A stretch of 64,000 nucleotides of DNA. Origin: Coptis chinensis (taxonomy: Eukaryota; Streptophyta; Magnoliopsida; Ranunculales; Ranunculaceae). The position numbers and the translations under genes were made by a program. The DNA lies in the NCBI GenBank assembly GCA_015680905.1, contig CM027379.1:93085501-93149500 (forward strand), in the 5' to 3' direction. Positions 50,936 to 62,960 of the stretch are shown piece after piece. The notes beneath the pieces were generated by a model. That model was not told the origin of the DNA. It saw only the letters and a list, made by a program, of their open reading frames with translations, and did no database searches. The stretch's first letter is position 1, and the number at the start of each line of letters is the position of its first letter.

Positions 50936-51231
50936 TATAAATACACAGAACCCTTTCACTTTCTGTCTCTCTCTCAATCTCCACTTTACGTCTCTCCCAC
51001 TTTCTTTTGCCAACAATAAAAGATAACCAAATGAAAAAATTCATATTTTCTCCTGCTCATGCATCATATACACTATACAGTATGAAGGTTAGTGACACGC
51101 AAATCACATGCTCTCAAATTTGAACTACAGTTTTCTTCTTTGAGCTATAGATCGTCTACTCAATAGTAAAAAAAAACAGAGCCAATAGTAGCAATAAGTT
51201 GTGTTCTACTTGAGCGTACTTTTTCCCATCA
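50936..51231 (+). promoter_or_regulatory. TATA box and leader of the phosphatase fragment
   Basis: TATAAATA at 50936-50943 followed by a CT-rich leader (TTTCTGTCTCTCTCTC, 50958-50975), typical of plant core promoters. The first coding ATG is at 51232, unless an ATG at 51031 lies in a spliced leader exon. Confidence 0.5.
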
Positions 51232-52788
51232 ATGAAATCAAACTTAAGGAAACAAGCTGAGGTATGTACTTGGTGTACTCTGTTTACTGTGTTAATGGGT
51301 ATTCTCACTTGGTTGATGTGTTATGTTTTTTAACTATTAGATCCTCTGGCCAAAAATTGTTCTGAAGAAGTTGCTTAATATTAGCACTAAGGATTCTGAT
51401 TTCTTGGCTTACTCAGATGAAGGTGAAAGTGACTCCAATTATGATGATGAAGGTGAGAATGGACTACTTTAACTCATTCAACAATACCCATAGTGTTATC
51501 AGTAACAGTTTCTTAACTTTAGTTGAAATTTTAGTCCCAGTTATGTGTTTTTCTTTTGGCAGAAATTGGTGGGTGTAGTGAGAAGTTCATTACTGGGAAG
51601 TCAGGCTTGAATTACAACAAGGAAGGTGAAGTTGGCTTTGAATCTAATGGTAATTTGTTTTATAACTCAAAGTTGATTCATTTTTAGTCTCATTTATTGG
51701 TAATGTTATTCTATCTTGAAAAATAAACTTATTCATAAAAAAACGATGCCTTATGTTCCTGGAGGTTCACCTTTACAGCTATACTCTTAAAAAGTGTAGA
51801 TACTTTGATGGATTCCCTTTTCCATTAAAGCTTCCACCTCATTAAAGTGATTGAGATTTGAGAATGATAAAAGAATATCAGCTTTGGAAGTCACATGGAT
51901 TTTTCGCCTTTTCCATTATATGTCTCTTGGGAATTTTCTTTCTTCTTTAATTTTCCTTTTGAAGTGTCATTGTATATGTGCAATGACACGTTTTTGTATT
52001 CCTTGTAGTTTTTGATTGAAGAAGTTATTATATTCAAGAGTCTTGTGGTACAATTTTAGTAAAATGGAACTACTTATGAGTTATGAATGAAGTTATCAAA
52101 ACCTTATATGGAGAATTTTGAAATATTCTGTTAGTCACATATGGCTTACGTAAAATGATTAGTTATCATTATTTCACCGTTGTTAACTATTACCAGTTTG
52201 AGCAACCATCTTGGTGTTGCTCCTTTATTATGTTTCTTTTTTGCTTCATTTGGTGGTTTTTAATTGAAAACACCAATTTAGTTGTGTAGTTTGAAGTGAT
52301 CAATATCTTTTTTTATTCATCTTTCATATTATTTATTGTTGCTGCTAAAAGTTCCAGTTAGACATGTTATTCTATTGATTAACTTCTGGGCATTACTCTG
52401 CGGGGATATTCTCTGAGACTATTCCCAAGTTAAGACGGCAAAATTCAGAGACCCTTCGAGCTCAATATATCAATAGCAAAGAACTTAGGTAGGCTTCTTC
52501 ATCCTTTGTTGTAAAACCGTGCCTTTTTACATTATATTGGAATCTTTGCTGTTAATGTGTTTTCCCCTGAATCAACATTATCGAAATTATATAAGAAGAT
52601 CATGGAGTTAGGACCAGAGGTGGTCCTATTTTTCTAATCGTTGGTGTATTTTTTATTCAAGAATTTGTGTAGGGACATGGAATGTTGGAAGAAAATTACC
52701 AGTAGATAACCTGGATATAAGTGATTGGTTAGATATGAACCAGCCTGCACATATCTATTTATGCATTTTCTTTAACGCCAACGACTAA
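51232..52788 (+). pseudogene. type I inositol polyphosphate 5-phosphatase, 5' fragment
   Basis: Full-length members remove the 5-phosphate from inositol polyphosphates. Exons seen: 51232-51261 (MKSNLRKQAE), 51341-51452 (ILWPKIVLKKLLNI, acidic tail), 51563-51649, one ending at 52488 (RRQNSETLRAQYINSKEL), and 52662-52788 (ICVGTWNVGRKLPVDNLD, DWLDMNQPAHIY). These match the N-terminus and the start of the catalytic domain in plant type I enzymes. The acceptor of the fourth exon is not clear and an in-frame TGA lies just upstream of it. Homology ends at 52759, the frame runs to TAA 52786-52788, and no catalytic core follows. WNVGR replaces the usual WNVGG. Truncated duplicate or gene broken by an insertion; almost certainly inactive as an enzyme. 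Confidence 0.75.
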
Positions 52789-53110
52789 CATCCTCATTGC
52801 GAATTGCTAGAGGCATAAACACATATTTAGGTGACATTTACTGCACTCTTCGTCTATTTTTTGGTTTTGCTATTTCTGTTTTGACACGTTAAGATAGATG
52901 CTTTTAGTTCTTTTACGTCGTTTGCTAAAATTGTTAAATTTGAACATTTTAATAAAAAGATTTTTCCTTTCAGTTGAAAATACTTTTTATGCATTTTCTT
53001 TACATTTCTTTAGCGCCAATGACTAACATCCTCATTGCGAATTGCTAGAGACATAAACGCAGATTTAGGTGACATTTACTGCCAACTTCGTCTATTTTTT
53101 TGTTTTATAA
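52760..53110. repeat. 228-bp direct duplication at the phosphatase breakpoint
   Basis: TATGCATTTTCTTT...CTAACATCCTCATTGCGAAT at 52760 recurs at 52988 with a small insertion; similarity lasts about 115 bases in each copy. The first copy starts exactly where phosphatase homology ends. Confidence 0.75.
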
Positions 53111-53472
53111 AAAATTCTGCTGTTTTATGGAATTTATATTAATTCAGACCAAAGCACATGCTCTCCTTCCTTATTCATCTGCTTCTTAATTGGTTATATC
53201 TCTTTGTTTTGTCTGCATTCTAATCTTCTTCACTTGGACTAGCAAGTGGATTGGTAGCCCATGTTGAGCACAAAGTCTCCACTCTCTTTTCTGCATCAGA
53301 GTAATAGCTCTTGAAACTTGATCTAGAAGAGTTATGGGTGAAATGATGGTAGAGACTCTCATAAATGAATTTGAGGTAAACCCATATCTCATTTGTATGA
53401 TATCTGCAATACCGTATTATTTTTTGAACTTTCTTCATTTTTCATACTACCTACATGAGTTTTGATTCATGA
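53111..53472. other. sequence before the CACTA transposase remnant
   Basis: No coding motif. The N-terminal Transpos_assoc-type region expected before a TNP2 protein is not visible here, so the transposase is probably 5'-truncated. Confidence 0.35.
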
Positions 53473-56400
53473 TTGTTGAATTCTTATATGAGTGATGATG
53501 ATGATGATGATGGTTCGGGTGGACATTTTTATGGGTTGGACGACTTGCTCGCAGATGTAGCACCGATTCCTAGGGATATTTTAGAGCCTAGAGTGCAACA
53601 TTCAGAAGCATTTGATGTTCCTACTACAAGAGATGGAAATCCAGAACCATTTGCTAAACTTTTGCATGAAGCTCAAAAGCCTTTGTTTCCTACTTGCAAG
53701 AAATATAGTACGTTAGATTTTCTCGTAAAGTTGTTTCATCTGAAGATAATTAACCGTTGGAGCAATAAATCGTTTGACATGGTTCTCAAGTTATTTAAGG
53801 ATGCATTACCAGATGGTGAAACACTCCCGAAGTCCCATTACAAGGCCAAGACGTTATTGCGAGGCTTAGGACTTGGTTATGTTTGTATACATGCTTGCAT
53901 CAATGATTGTATGCTCTTTTGGAAGGAAGACCAAGATCTTGAAAGTTGTTTAATTTGTGGTGAACCGAGGTACAAAATTAATCAAGGGAAATGTAAAAAG
54001 ATACCACAAAAAGTCTTGATGCACTTTCCACTAAAACCAAGGCTTCAGAGATTGTTTATGTTTAGAATGGCTGAAGACATGAGATGGCACAAAGACAAAC
54101 GAAGTTCGGAGGACAATGTACTTAGGCATCCGCAGATTCAAAAGTTTGGGAGGACCTTGACAAGGAACATCCGTGGTTTTTCGCCGATCCTCGCAATGTT
54201 CGGCTTGGTCTTGCAAGTGATGGGTTTAACCCTTTTGGTGACATGAACAATACTTACAGCATGTGGCCTGTAATGCTTATGCCGTATAATTTGCCGCCTT
54301 GGAAATGTATGAAAGAACCATTCCTTTTCATGTCTCTACTTATACCGGACCTTAAAGCACCTGGAAATGATATTGATGTTTACATGCAACCGTTGATAGA
54401 AGAATTATTGGACTTGTGGCAAAATGGGGTGGAGACATTTGATACGGCGACAAATAAAATGTTTGTAATGCATGCAAAGAAGTATTGTGGACAATAAATG
54501 ACTTTCCCGCATAACGGAAATTTGTCCGGGTTGGTCCACCAAAGGTAAGATGGCTTGTCCCGAATTGTAACAAGGATACATTCTCTTTGTACTTGAATAA
54601 CGGGCATAAGCAATGTTACATGAACCACGGCCGATTTTTATGCCAAGACATCCTTTGAGAAAGCCGCCTCAAGCAATTACTTGGTGGAATTAGTGGTAGC
54701 CACCGAACCAAAGAAATTAAGTGGGGAAGATGTGAGGTTACAACTTCGCGATGTCGAAGAACAAACATTTGGAAAACATCCAAATAACAAGAAGAGAAAG
54801 CCGCATCGAGGCTGAGTATAATTGGACAAAGAGGAGCATTTTTTTTCGTTTACCTTATTGGCGAAGCCTTAATCTGCGGCACAACCTCGATGTTATGCAC
54901 ATTGAAAAGAACATTTGTGAGAGTGTTATGGCAACGTTGTTACACCTAGAAAAAACAAAGGATTCAGTGAAAGCTCGAATGGACTTGGAAGCATTGGGTA
55001 TTAGACCAGAGTTACATCTGATTCCTAGGGGTAATAAGTTTGTTATACCCCCTTCTTGTTATACGTTGTCACCTGCCGAGAGAAAGAGCTTCTGCAAATG
55101 GTTGAAGACGGTAAAATTTCCTGATGGTTATGCATCAAACATTTCTCGATGTGTCAATGTTAAAGAATGCAAAGTATATGGAATGAAGAGTCATGATTGC
55201 CATGTTCTTTTACAACAAATTTTCCCAGTTGCACTTCGTGGTTTCATGGCTAGTGATGTATCAAGTGCATTAACCGAGTTGGGTTTGTTTTTTCGAGAAC
55301 TATGTTGCAAGACATTAAAGCTGGAAATGCTCGAGAGATTAGAAAAGGATATTGATGTGATACTTTGTAAGCTTGAGTTAATATTTCTACCAGCGTTCTT
55401 TGATGTCATGGTCCACTTAGCAGTGCACTTGCCATATGAGGCGATACTTGGAGGACCAGTTCACTATCGGTGGATGTATCCAATTGAGAGGTCAATGTTT
55501 GTTAGCTATAATTTAATTTGTTTGCACTTATATATTTATACTTGGAATTCACTTGTTTAAAGTCTAAATAGGTTTTTGAAAACTCTCAAGCAATATGTTC
55601 GTAATAAAGCACACCCAGAAGGATCTATTGCTGAAGCCTACATTGACACTGAATGTCTCACATTCTGCTTAATGTATCTAGAAGGAATTGAAACACATTT
55701 CAATCGTGAAGAGCGGAATTATGATGGTGATCATTCTAAACAAGTCAAAGGGTTGCATGTTTTCACACAGAAGGTTCGACCATCAGGAGCTCCCCAAATT
55801 ATCGAACTTAGTGCGAAGGATTTCAATAAGGCTCAATACTATGTGTTGAATAATTCAGAAGAAATATCTTCACATTTTGAGTAAGTCCCCAACTTAGTTC
55901 TCCGACATTGTATTTATTATATATGAACATATATGTAATATTTTATTTTAAATACACAGTCAACACATGGTTGAGCTTAAAAGACAAAGCCCGCATGAAT
56001 TAGACGAAAGGCAAGAACGACACTTTCTTTGAATGGTTTAAAAACGCGTAAAGTATTGGTTGAGTTTTTCAAGTAGTTCCTTTACTTGAGTTTGAGAATT
56101 TTGTATTTGCATTAATTTTTTTTTATCAATATAGATGCAAGTAATGCGTAGAGAGAAATCTTGAAGCAAGTGACAAACCCAGATTCATTAGCATGTGGGC
56201 CCTGATCATCGCGGTGACTTGGTATAGTGGCTGCATTGTTAACGGAGTTAGATTTCATACCAAGGACCATGAGGCAACACTCCAACCCAGAATAGTGGTG
56301 TGGTTGTAAATGGAGAACACCACCAAAAGAAATGGACTTTTATGGTGTCCTAACGGATGTTTTAGAGCTAAATTATCTATTTGAAACCGAAGTTTTTCTT

Positions 56401-56902
56401 TTCAAGTGTGGATTGGTGGGATGTTGGAAATAGGATGGGAATAAATATAGATGACAATTTCACTAGTGTTAATGTCTCAAAGAAGTGGTATAGTGATGAC
56501 TCTTTTGTGTTGGCGACCCAAGCAACTCAAGTTTTCTATTTGGAAGATACCAAATTGCGTGGTACTTGGCAAGTTGTGCAAAAGGTAACTCATCGAAATG
56601 TGTATGACGTTCTAGAGAAAGATGAAGTGACTACTCCAGAGAATGATGATGAGGCTTATCAACAAGAAGAGCAGCTTGGAAGGGAAGAAATCCAAAGTGA
56701 AGATGTTACACTTGTATAATTAAACAGGGAGGATGTGGAGCATGATGAAGTTGATGAGAATGTGGTAAATCAAAATCTGATGGTTGTAGGCAATGACTTC
56801 ATTGATGATGATTCTGAGGTTGAAGAAGATGATACATTACTAGACTATTACAGTGAAGAAGAAGGGAATGCTTATAGTGATAGTGATACCGATATTGATT
56901 AG
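53473..56902 (+). pseudogene. CACTA (En/Spm) TNP2-type transposase, decayed
   Basis: TNP2-type transposases cut and paste CACTA elements. 53473-54140 reads LPKSHYKAKTLLRGLGLGY and CLICGEPRY; a frameshift near 54145 leads to RNVRLGLASDGFNPFGDM with the conserved Asp, then YSMWPVMLMPYNLPPW (54243-54497). 54490-54750 is broken by several shifts. 54751-55490 resumes (FFRLPYWRSLNLRHNLDVMH, IEKNICESV) and includes the DUF4218 domain (YPIERSM); the intron 55491-55571 is followed by FLKTLKQYVRNKAHPEGSI. The 55881 donor leads to a short decayed exon. 56381-56902 is a DUF4216-type C-terminus (KKWYSDDSFVLATQATQVFY, DTKLRGTWQVVQKV) with an acidic tail, a TAA at 56717-56719, and the end at TAG 56900-56902. 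Not functional. Confidence 0.82.
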
Positions 56903-57201
56903 AAGTTCATGTAATAACATTATAAATCATGAATGAGTATAGTATTACTTCTAAGTTTTCTTATAATATTAATTTTCTTTTAGTTATTCTTCTTTTTATT
57001 TACCATTTATGGTTTTCAATAAATAATTATCCATTTTGAATGTATATCATTGTTATTTGTCAATTTATTGCTTATTGATATTATGGGATTGCATTACTGA
57101 CACTTATTGAACTAATCTATATTTCTCGCCTTAATTTTTTGTTCTATTTAACATTGTGGTTTTATTATTTGTGATTAACCCTTCATGTCTCTTGTGTAGT
57201 T

Positions 57202-59070
57202 ATGGCACCTGGTCATCCTCGACGCCCATATGCTAGTGAGCAGCCTCAATCCAGTCAAGGTGGTTCTTGTATGGGAGATAAACCCATTCTTTTAATTTGT
57301 TTTACTTTTTTATTACATACAAATACCTAACCTTCCTTGTGACTGTTTTTTTTTGTGTGTTCTAAATAGCTCCTGCAGCCAATCGTAAAAGGGTTAGAGG
57401 AAGGGCAAAAAATAAATATCTTACAAAACACATCAAGTGGGGTGGCGAGAAACCAAGAATAGAGATTCTTCTTGGGAAAGCGAGGCCTATAGGCGATTGG
57501 GGCCAAGAATGGATGAATGAGCTTGGCATGATAGCTAAAGGATGACATGCCCCCTTTTGCCCATAAGTGGAAGGATGTGGATGATGATGCAAGAACGCTT
57601 CTTCATGAAAAAGTTTTGGTAAATGAGTAATACATATTAATTATTGTATTTCATCTCTTAGCTTTGCGAGTTTATTATATTACTACTATTTCAAGAGCTT
57701 AAATGTGGTATGTTTTTCAAATGAGTTAATTATGAGAGTGAGATTATTGCTTACTAACTAATTGGTAGATGCCTTGCATTAGTTCATTTAAATTCTCTGT
57801 ATAAAATGACAATTTCATTGGTCGAACTTTTGTGTTAGTTAAGTTGTTTATTTTTGTCTAGCTTATGTTTTTTTTTTTTCTTTTTCTTTTCCTTTTCTTT
57901 TTTTTTTGATCTTTTTTGTAGGATAAGTTTGATATGGATATGAGTCAACCACATGTGGTGTCAGCTGTAAATGGATATTTAAGGGACCGCTTTAAGGATA
58001 ACAGGTGCAGCCTTCACATGCACTATGTGAACCTACCCAATAATGTAAACAAACGTGAACACCCATATAACAGTATTTCACCAGATGCGTGGGAAAGTTG
58101 GTGTGATTTTTGGGAAATTGAAAAGTTCAAGGTAACGATCTGCACTTTAATGATCTATCTAATTTGAACTATAAGGATTGGCCTCATTGCAGCGAACTTT
58201 CTTTATTAACTACTTGAAGACTTTTCAAGAGGAAAAAACATACTATGGAGGAACTCACTTCTTCCTTGCTTCCCATCTTGCTAGCCTACAAGATAGGATA
58301 ATAAGTACTTTCATTCATTCGATTCCTAATACAAATTAAAATGCATTTGTTTGGATGTAGAATGTCAGTGAGAAGACCAAGTATAGTTGCTCGTGCTTAA
58401 CAACTGGCCACCGTGGTGGTTCAAAGTCTTTTATCCGGGCTCTTGCAGATATGGTATGTATATAGGATTTCTTATTACTTAGATAATTATGTTTTTAGTT
58501 TCTTAAACAAATGGTATAACCTGTCTCTCTTTGGAAATGGTACAGGCTGATCCTAAGAGCCAACAAGAGCCTAGTTAGATTGAACTGTATAAAAATACCC
58601 ACTACAATGAAAAGAAAGGCTAGATTTCTCTTCAAGCTGAAGAAAACTATGTAAGTAATATGTACTCTGAAATGCCCACTATTTGTTTGATATTTAGTTC
58701 TAACTAACTAACAATAATATAGGAAAGAATGTGTGAACTCCGATCTGAACCTCCACAAGAAGGCTCAACCCCATTGGAAAGAGCAAATGATATTTGATAG
58801 AATATTGGGTGTAAGACGTGGTTACAATAGAGGCCTTGGTCACGGACAGGTAGCTCCATCAAGCAAAGCTGGAGGTGGTATGTCAATGTAGAGGTGGATC
58901 AGCTGAGGAGGAGGGCAGCAGATGCAGAGAGCCAGCTTGAGGAGTTGCGTAATTCGACACAAGAGAGAATGAATGCCCAACAGCAGGAAATGGATGCCCA
59001 AAAGGCAAGAATCGATGAGCAACAATGCACATTGGACTTCCTTATGTCGAAGTTCCAGAATGCTCCATAA
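57202..59070 (+). pseudogene. CACTA second gene, TNPA/Transposase_24-like, decayed
   Basis: TNPA-type proteins bind the ends of CACTA elements. A possible start is ATG 57202 (MAPGHPRRPYASEQ), then an exon from about 57368 (RVRGRAKNKY, KPRIEILLGKARPIGDWG) containing a stop near 57543. 57922-58131 is well conserved (DKFDMDMSQPHVVSAVNGYL, RDRFKDNRCSL). 58361-58440 (EKTKYSCSCLTTGHRGGSKSF), 58545-58650 with a TAG, 58723-58790 (ERMCELRSEPPQEGSTPL), 58805-58880 (ILGVRRGYNRGLGHG), and a C-terminal coiled coil 58890-59070 (LRRRAADAESQLEELRNS) ending TAA. It follows the TNP2 remnant in the same direction, as in CACTA elements. No CACTA terminal repeats were found on either side. Confidence 0.75.
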
Positions 59071-60679
59071 ATTGTGGTACGAACAACTTTTGCTCCCTTT
59101 ATCATTTGAAATTAGTTTTCCTGCTGCCATGATTCTGAATAACTCTCCATGTTTCCTCGTTGTTTTATTGGATTTTTCTTTCATGCCTTCAATTGTTTAG
59201 GTTAGTTGGTTCTGCCATGCGTCAGTAGATTGTACATAACTTTCTGCTCATTCCTTTGGTTTACAAACCGATTGTTGTTCTTGAAAATAGACTTCTCAAG
59301 CTTTCCATGGGCATTGGAATCTTGGTGGAGTGTTCAGATTCTAGGTTAAGTAATCAGTTTTTACAGTCGGGATTTTGAGGAGTAATATGTACAAACCACA
59401 AAGAACCAAATTTGGTGATATTAATGTAATAAATTTATTTGACTCATGGAGAAAAAAAGAGATATTCTTCTATGCTTGTGATGTATCATAATTGAGAGAG
59501 ATACAAACTTAGGCAGAGCAACAAAGATGTTTATTGGGCAAGGAGCATTCTACTGGGACAAACATTGACCCCAAAGATCACAAGTTGTTCCACTCTGTCT
59601 TTTTGGTTCCAGAATACAGCCACCATTGTTTCTGTTCTTGGTAATGGAAGCATTGCACTTGGTGTCTCTGTCACCAATATGTGTGCTACTTTTGCACTAT
59701 GAAGCACAACTACTTCTTCAGAGGCAAACTATCTGTGTCCGACATGTATTGGATATCGATACTCCCCGATTTGCCTCCGACATGTATCCGATACTCCGGT
59801 TGAAGTATCCAATCTTTGAATATTTTTACAACTTTGGGAACACTTGGGACACACTGAGGGCATGCCTGTGACATGCACATGGCACTATTTGTGTATTTTT
59901 GTTCGTTTTTTGATATTTTTTCACTGAGAATAGGGATTCACTCGTTTAAAACAAAACAGTAGGCCGAATTGGATCCAACTGAAGTTATGCTGCTTATTGC
60001 TTAATCTGTTAGAATTGTCCTATCCTACTGTTTGAAAAGTGTAAGATTGGCGCATCGTGTGGGGGGCTTATCCATGTCGTGTTTTCGTGTATGTGTTTCA
60101 TAGTGTCCGCCGTCAATTTTATAATGCATGTTAGGTACTTAAACCAAAGTTCTTATACATGGGCCTTTGATACTTCAACAATCAAAAAGAGTCAAACGCG
60201 GGAGACAAAATGTTATTGGAGATTAAGACTTCACATGTTATGTTAGTATTGGGCAATGAGCCCAGGAACAAATTTTATCTCATCTAGGTAATCACCAATA
60301 TTTTGGGGAACATAAAAGGCAGAGATGGATCTGATCCTCTTTGATACCATGTCTAGAAAATAGGAGACAATTTACTGAGATTATCGACTTTATACATTTA
60401 GTGAGATGACTTAATTGTCTAGAGACTAAGAAATTCACTTTGAAGAGTGTCTACGAGGCACTGTGCCGTTTGCAAAGACAAGGTGATATAGATTAGTTTG
60501 GAAAATTTGGTTATCCCTAGATACTCTTTTACATGTTGGATGGTCTTATTAAATAGTCTATCATTTAGATTGTTGCAAAAGAAATACTAGTTCAGTCTCT
60601 TTGTTGTCCAAAGAAGAGAGAACTCTATTTATCCCTATAAGTGTATGTTAGTAGTAGCAGCCCCCCTTGAGTGCTACTG
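59071..60679. other. intergenic, no gene recognised
   Basis: No conserved protein. 59626-59871 is open but composed of phrases such as GTATTGGATATCGATACTCC and CGACATGTATCCGATACTCC, i.e. a short diverged duplication, not a domain. Confidence 0.35.
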
Positions 60680-60685
60680 TGTCCA

Positions 60686-61392
60686 CAGTTCGGTTCGGTC
60701 CGGTTTTAGATAAAATCTTAAGCCGAACCGGTAGTACACGGTTCCTAAAAAATAGAACCGGTAGCAAATCAATGGATCACAAAAACCGGGTATAGACCGA
60801 ACCGTAAATTCGGTTCGGTTCGGTTTAAAACCGGTGCTTAATCCCCTTTACCAAAAATTCTTATTTAAGCCTGATTTGCACCAAGCCCATGCACTGAAAG
60901 CCTTCGTACAAATTGAAAAGCCCAAGTACATGGTCCAATATTTTTTAGTTAAGTCCAACCTCTTTAAAGACTTCTCCCAACAGTTTTCTTATAATTTTAG
61001 GTGATGTGGGACTAAAAGAAAATAAAATTACGGTGGACCAGGTAGAGGAGTACTTGCTGAGACAAATTTAGTCCCACATGGGCAAGAGAACACCATATAT
61101 AGACAAAACTCTTAATAAATAGAGTTACCTTTCTGCCACATTTCATGAGCTGTTGGGCTGGACTTTTCAGAAGTGCGGTCAAACTTCAATACTAACTCTT
61201 GGGGTGTGTTGTATATAGCTGGTTCGGTTCGGTTTAAACGGTTGACCGAGAGCATAAATTGAAGACCGGACCGAAATGATTCGGTTTACAAAATAAGAAC
61301 CGTTAACCGAACCGAATTGTGAATAAACCATTAGAACCGGCCAGTTTGGAGTAGTTCGGTTCGGTTTTTCGGTTTTCCGGTTTTAGTGAACA
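60686..61392. repeat. AACCGAACC-rich inverted blocks around a central unique segment
   Basis: 60686-60835 and 61222-61385 are packed with CGGTTCGGTT and its complement AACCGAACCG, including palindromic TTCGGTTCGGTTTAAACC. The enclosed segment carries snRNA-promoter-like motifs (separate entry). Probably a MITE or non-autonomous transposon family; I found no clean terminal repeats or target duplication. Confidence 0.5.
61070..61101 (+). promoter_or_regulatory. snRNA-type upstream sequence element and TATA box
   Basis: AGTCCCACATG at 61070-61080 matches the plant snRNA upstream element (RTCCCACATCG) and TATATA at 61096-61101 is about 24 bases away centre to centre, the spacing of polymerase III snRNA promoters. 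A reverse-strand AGTCCCACATCAC occurs at about 61003-61015, with ATTATAA downstream of it. No U6, U3 or other known RNA follows, so function is doubtful. Confidence 0.35.
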
Positions 61393-61970
61393 GCCCTACA
61401 TTTGGGTCTATTCAATAATAGTTTGGATTTTTACTCTTTTATGAGAGGTTGTGAAAATAAAGCATCATTCGGTGATTTGGTCAAAGTTTCACACTATAGA
61501 CTATTAGCTAGAATTGAATGAATGCTAACTAATAAGTAGCTGCCTTTGCAACCTCACCCCTAGAAATATCACTACAATAAATTTGCTTATGGGTGCTCGA
61601 TTGGGCAAGCAAAGAAAGTATTGAAGTATATTCTGTTTGTACAACGAATTGCTTTAGAAATTAGTCCATAGAAATCATCTTAGGGAGGATAGTATAGAAT
61701 CGTACTCTTGTCATGTTTACATTGAAGAAAGAAAGCTCTAAGACATCTATAGCATATTGAAGTCATTATGGGGAAAAAAAATTGAGTATATATATTGAAG
61801 CAGTGTAGCTTCAATGTACTTTACTCTAGTCTCTAAAGTAAATTGATACAGTTAATTAGTTTGCCTCAATGTAGTTTTACAAGCCAATAGTCTTATTTCG
61901 TATTACATTTCAAAATTCAATGTGAGTGGCACCCACTTATTACTAACTACTTTTCAGTTAAGAAAAAGCA
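61393..61970. other. intergenic, upstream of the subtilase pseudogene
   Basis: AT-rich. The last part is the likely ancestral subtilase promoter. No other gene was seen. Confidence 0.4.
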
Positions 61971-61978
61971 TATAAATA
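61971..61978 (+). promoter_or_regulatory. TATA box of the subtilase pseudogene
   Basis: TATAAATA. The first ATG (61997) lies only about 20 bases after the box and would precede or coincide with the transcription start, so ATG 62018 is the more likely original start. Confidence 0.5.
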
Positions 61979-62017
61979 AGTTAGATATGTGGTCTCATGT
62001 CTCAAGCAACAGAAGTC

Positions 62018-62960
62018 ATGGCTTCTCTGTTCTGGTTCTGCTTCCATGTTCTTCTTCTTCTTCCTACTTACAATGTCTTTGCAAAACAAACTTACATAGT
62101 GCACATGAACCATCACTATAAGCCCTTATCCTATGCCACCCACCATGATCGGGTACATTGCACACCTTCAGGTCCCTAACAAGCGCCTCTTAAGATCTCA
62201 CAACTTCTATTCTCTACACTTACACTAATGCCTACCATGGCTATGCCGCTTCACTTTGACTGAACGAACAAGTCGAGTCCCTTCAGAATCGACTCGAGTT
62301 TGCCGGGCGCCTATGAAGACACCATTTACACTCTCCATACTACTCGTACCCTCGGTTCCTTGGCCTTGAAACAAATATGGGTTTACCAACAATTGACCGA
62401 TCAAAAGATATCGATCAAAGCGCCAATGGATGTGATTATTAAGGGTGCTTTCGACACCGGGCGTTTGGGCCTGAATTGAAAAGTTTTGATGATTCAAAAT
62501 GGAACCTGCATCGAAGTCGTTGGAAAAGGAGAATGTGAGTCGGGGCCTGATTTTAGTTCCTCACTTTGTAACAAGAAACTAATGCGCCAGTGTTTCTCTA
62601 AAGGATTCAAAATGGCAAGTAGTGGAAGCACTACAAAGAAACCATTAGAAGAAAATGAGTAAGCGACTCGTGACGGTCAGGGATGCGGGATGCCAAAGAA
62701 GTACGGCCGGGGATCACATCGTGGCCAATGCAAGCCTTACCGGGATATACCGAGGTACGGCTCATGGTATGGCCATCTAGGCCGAATTGTCGCATATAAA
62801 GTGTGTTGGAAAACTGGGTGTTTTCGGTCCGATATACTGCCGGGATGGATCGTGCAATATTAGGCGGTGTTGATGTGCTTTCACTTTCACTTGGTGGGTG
62901 GGTCTGCACCTTATTACTCTACGACACCATTGCCATAGATGCCTTCACAAAGTGAGAGAA
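62018..62960 (+). pseudogene. subtilisin-like serine protease (SBT1 type), 5' part, decayed
   Basis: Starts with a signal peptide (MASLFWFCFHVLLLLP) and the inhibitor I9 prodomain (KQTYIVHMNHHYKP, YATHHD). A stop follows at about 62180. After frameshifts come YHGYA, then YTLHTTRT, remnants of the catalytic Asp region (KGAFDTGRLG), [16 protein letters not shown], a scrambled DGHGTH region, VAYKVCWKTGCF and LGGGSAPYY-like text to about 62960. The catalytic Ser half is missing. Intact relatives are secreted or cell-wall proteases of about 750 residues. Many stops and shifts within 900 bases mean it is long dead. Confidence 0.8.

Noticed and set aside
59626..59871. 81-codon plus-strand protein
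   Set aside because: Short diverged duplication of GATATCGATACTCC-like text; no protein family features.
61070..61250. A U6 or other snRNA gene
   Set aside because: Promoter-like motifs are present but no GTCCCTTCGG start or other known snRNA sequence follows.
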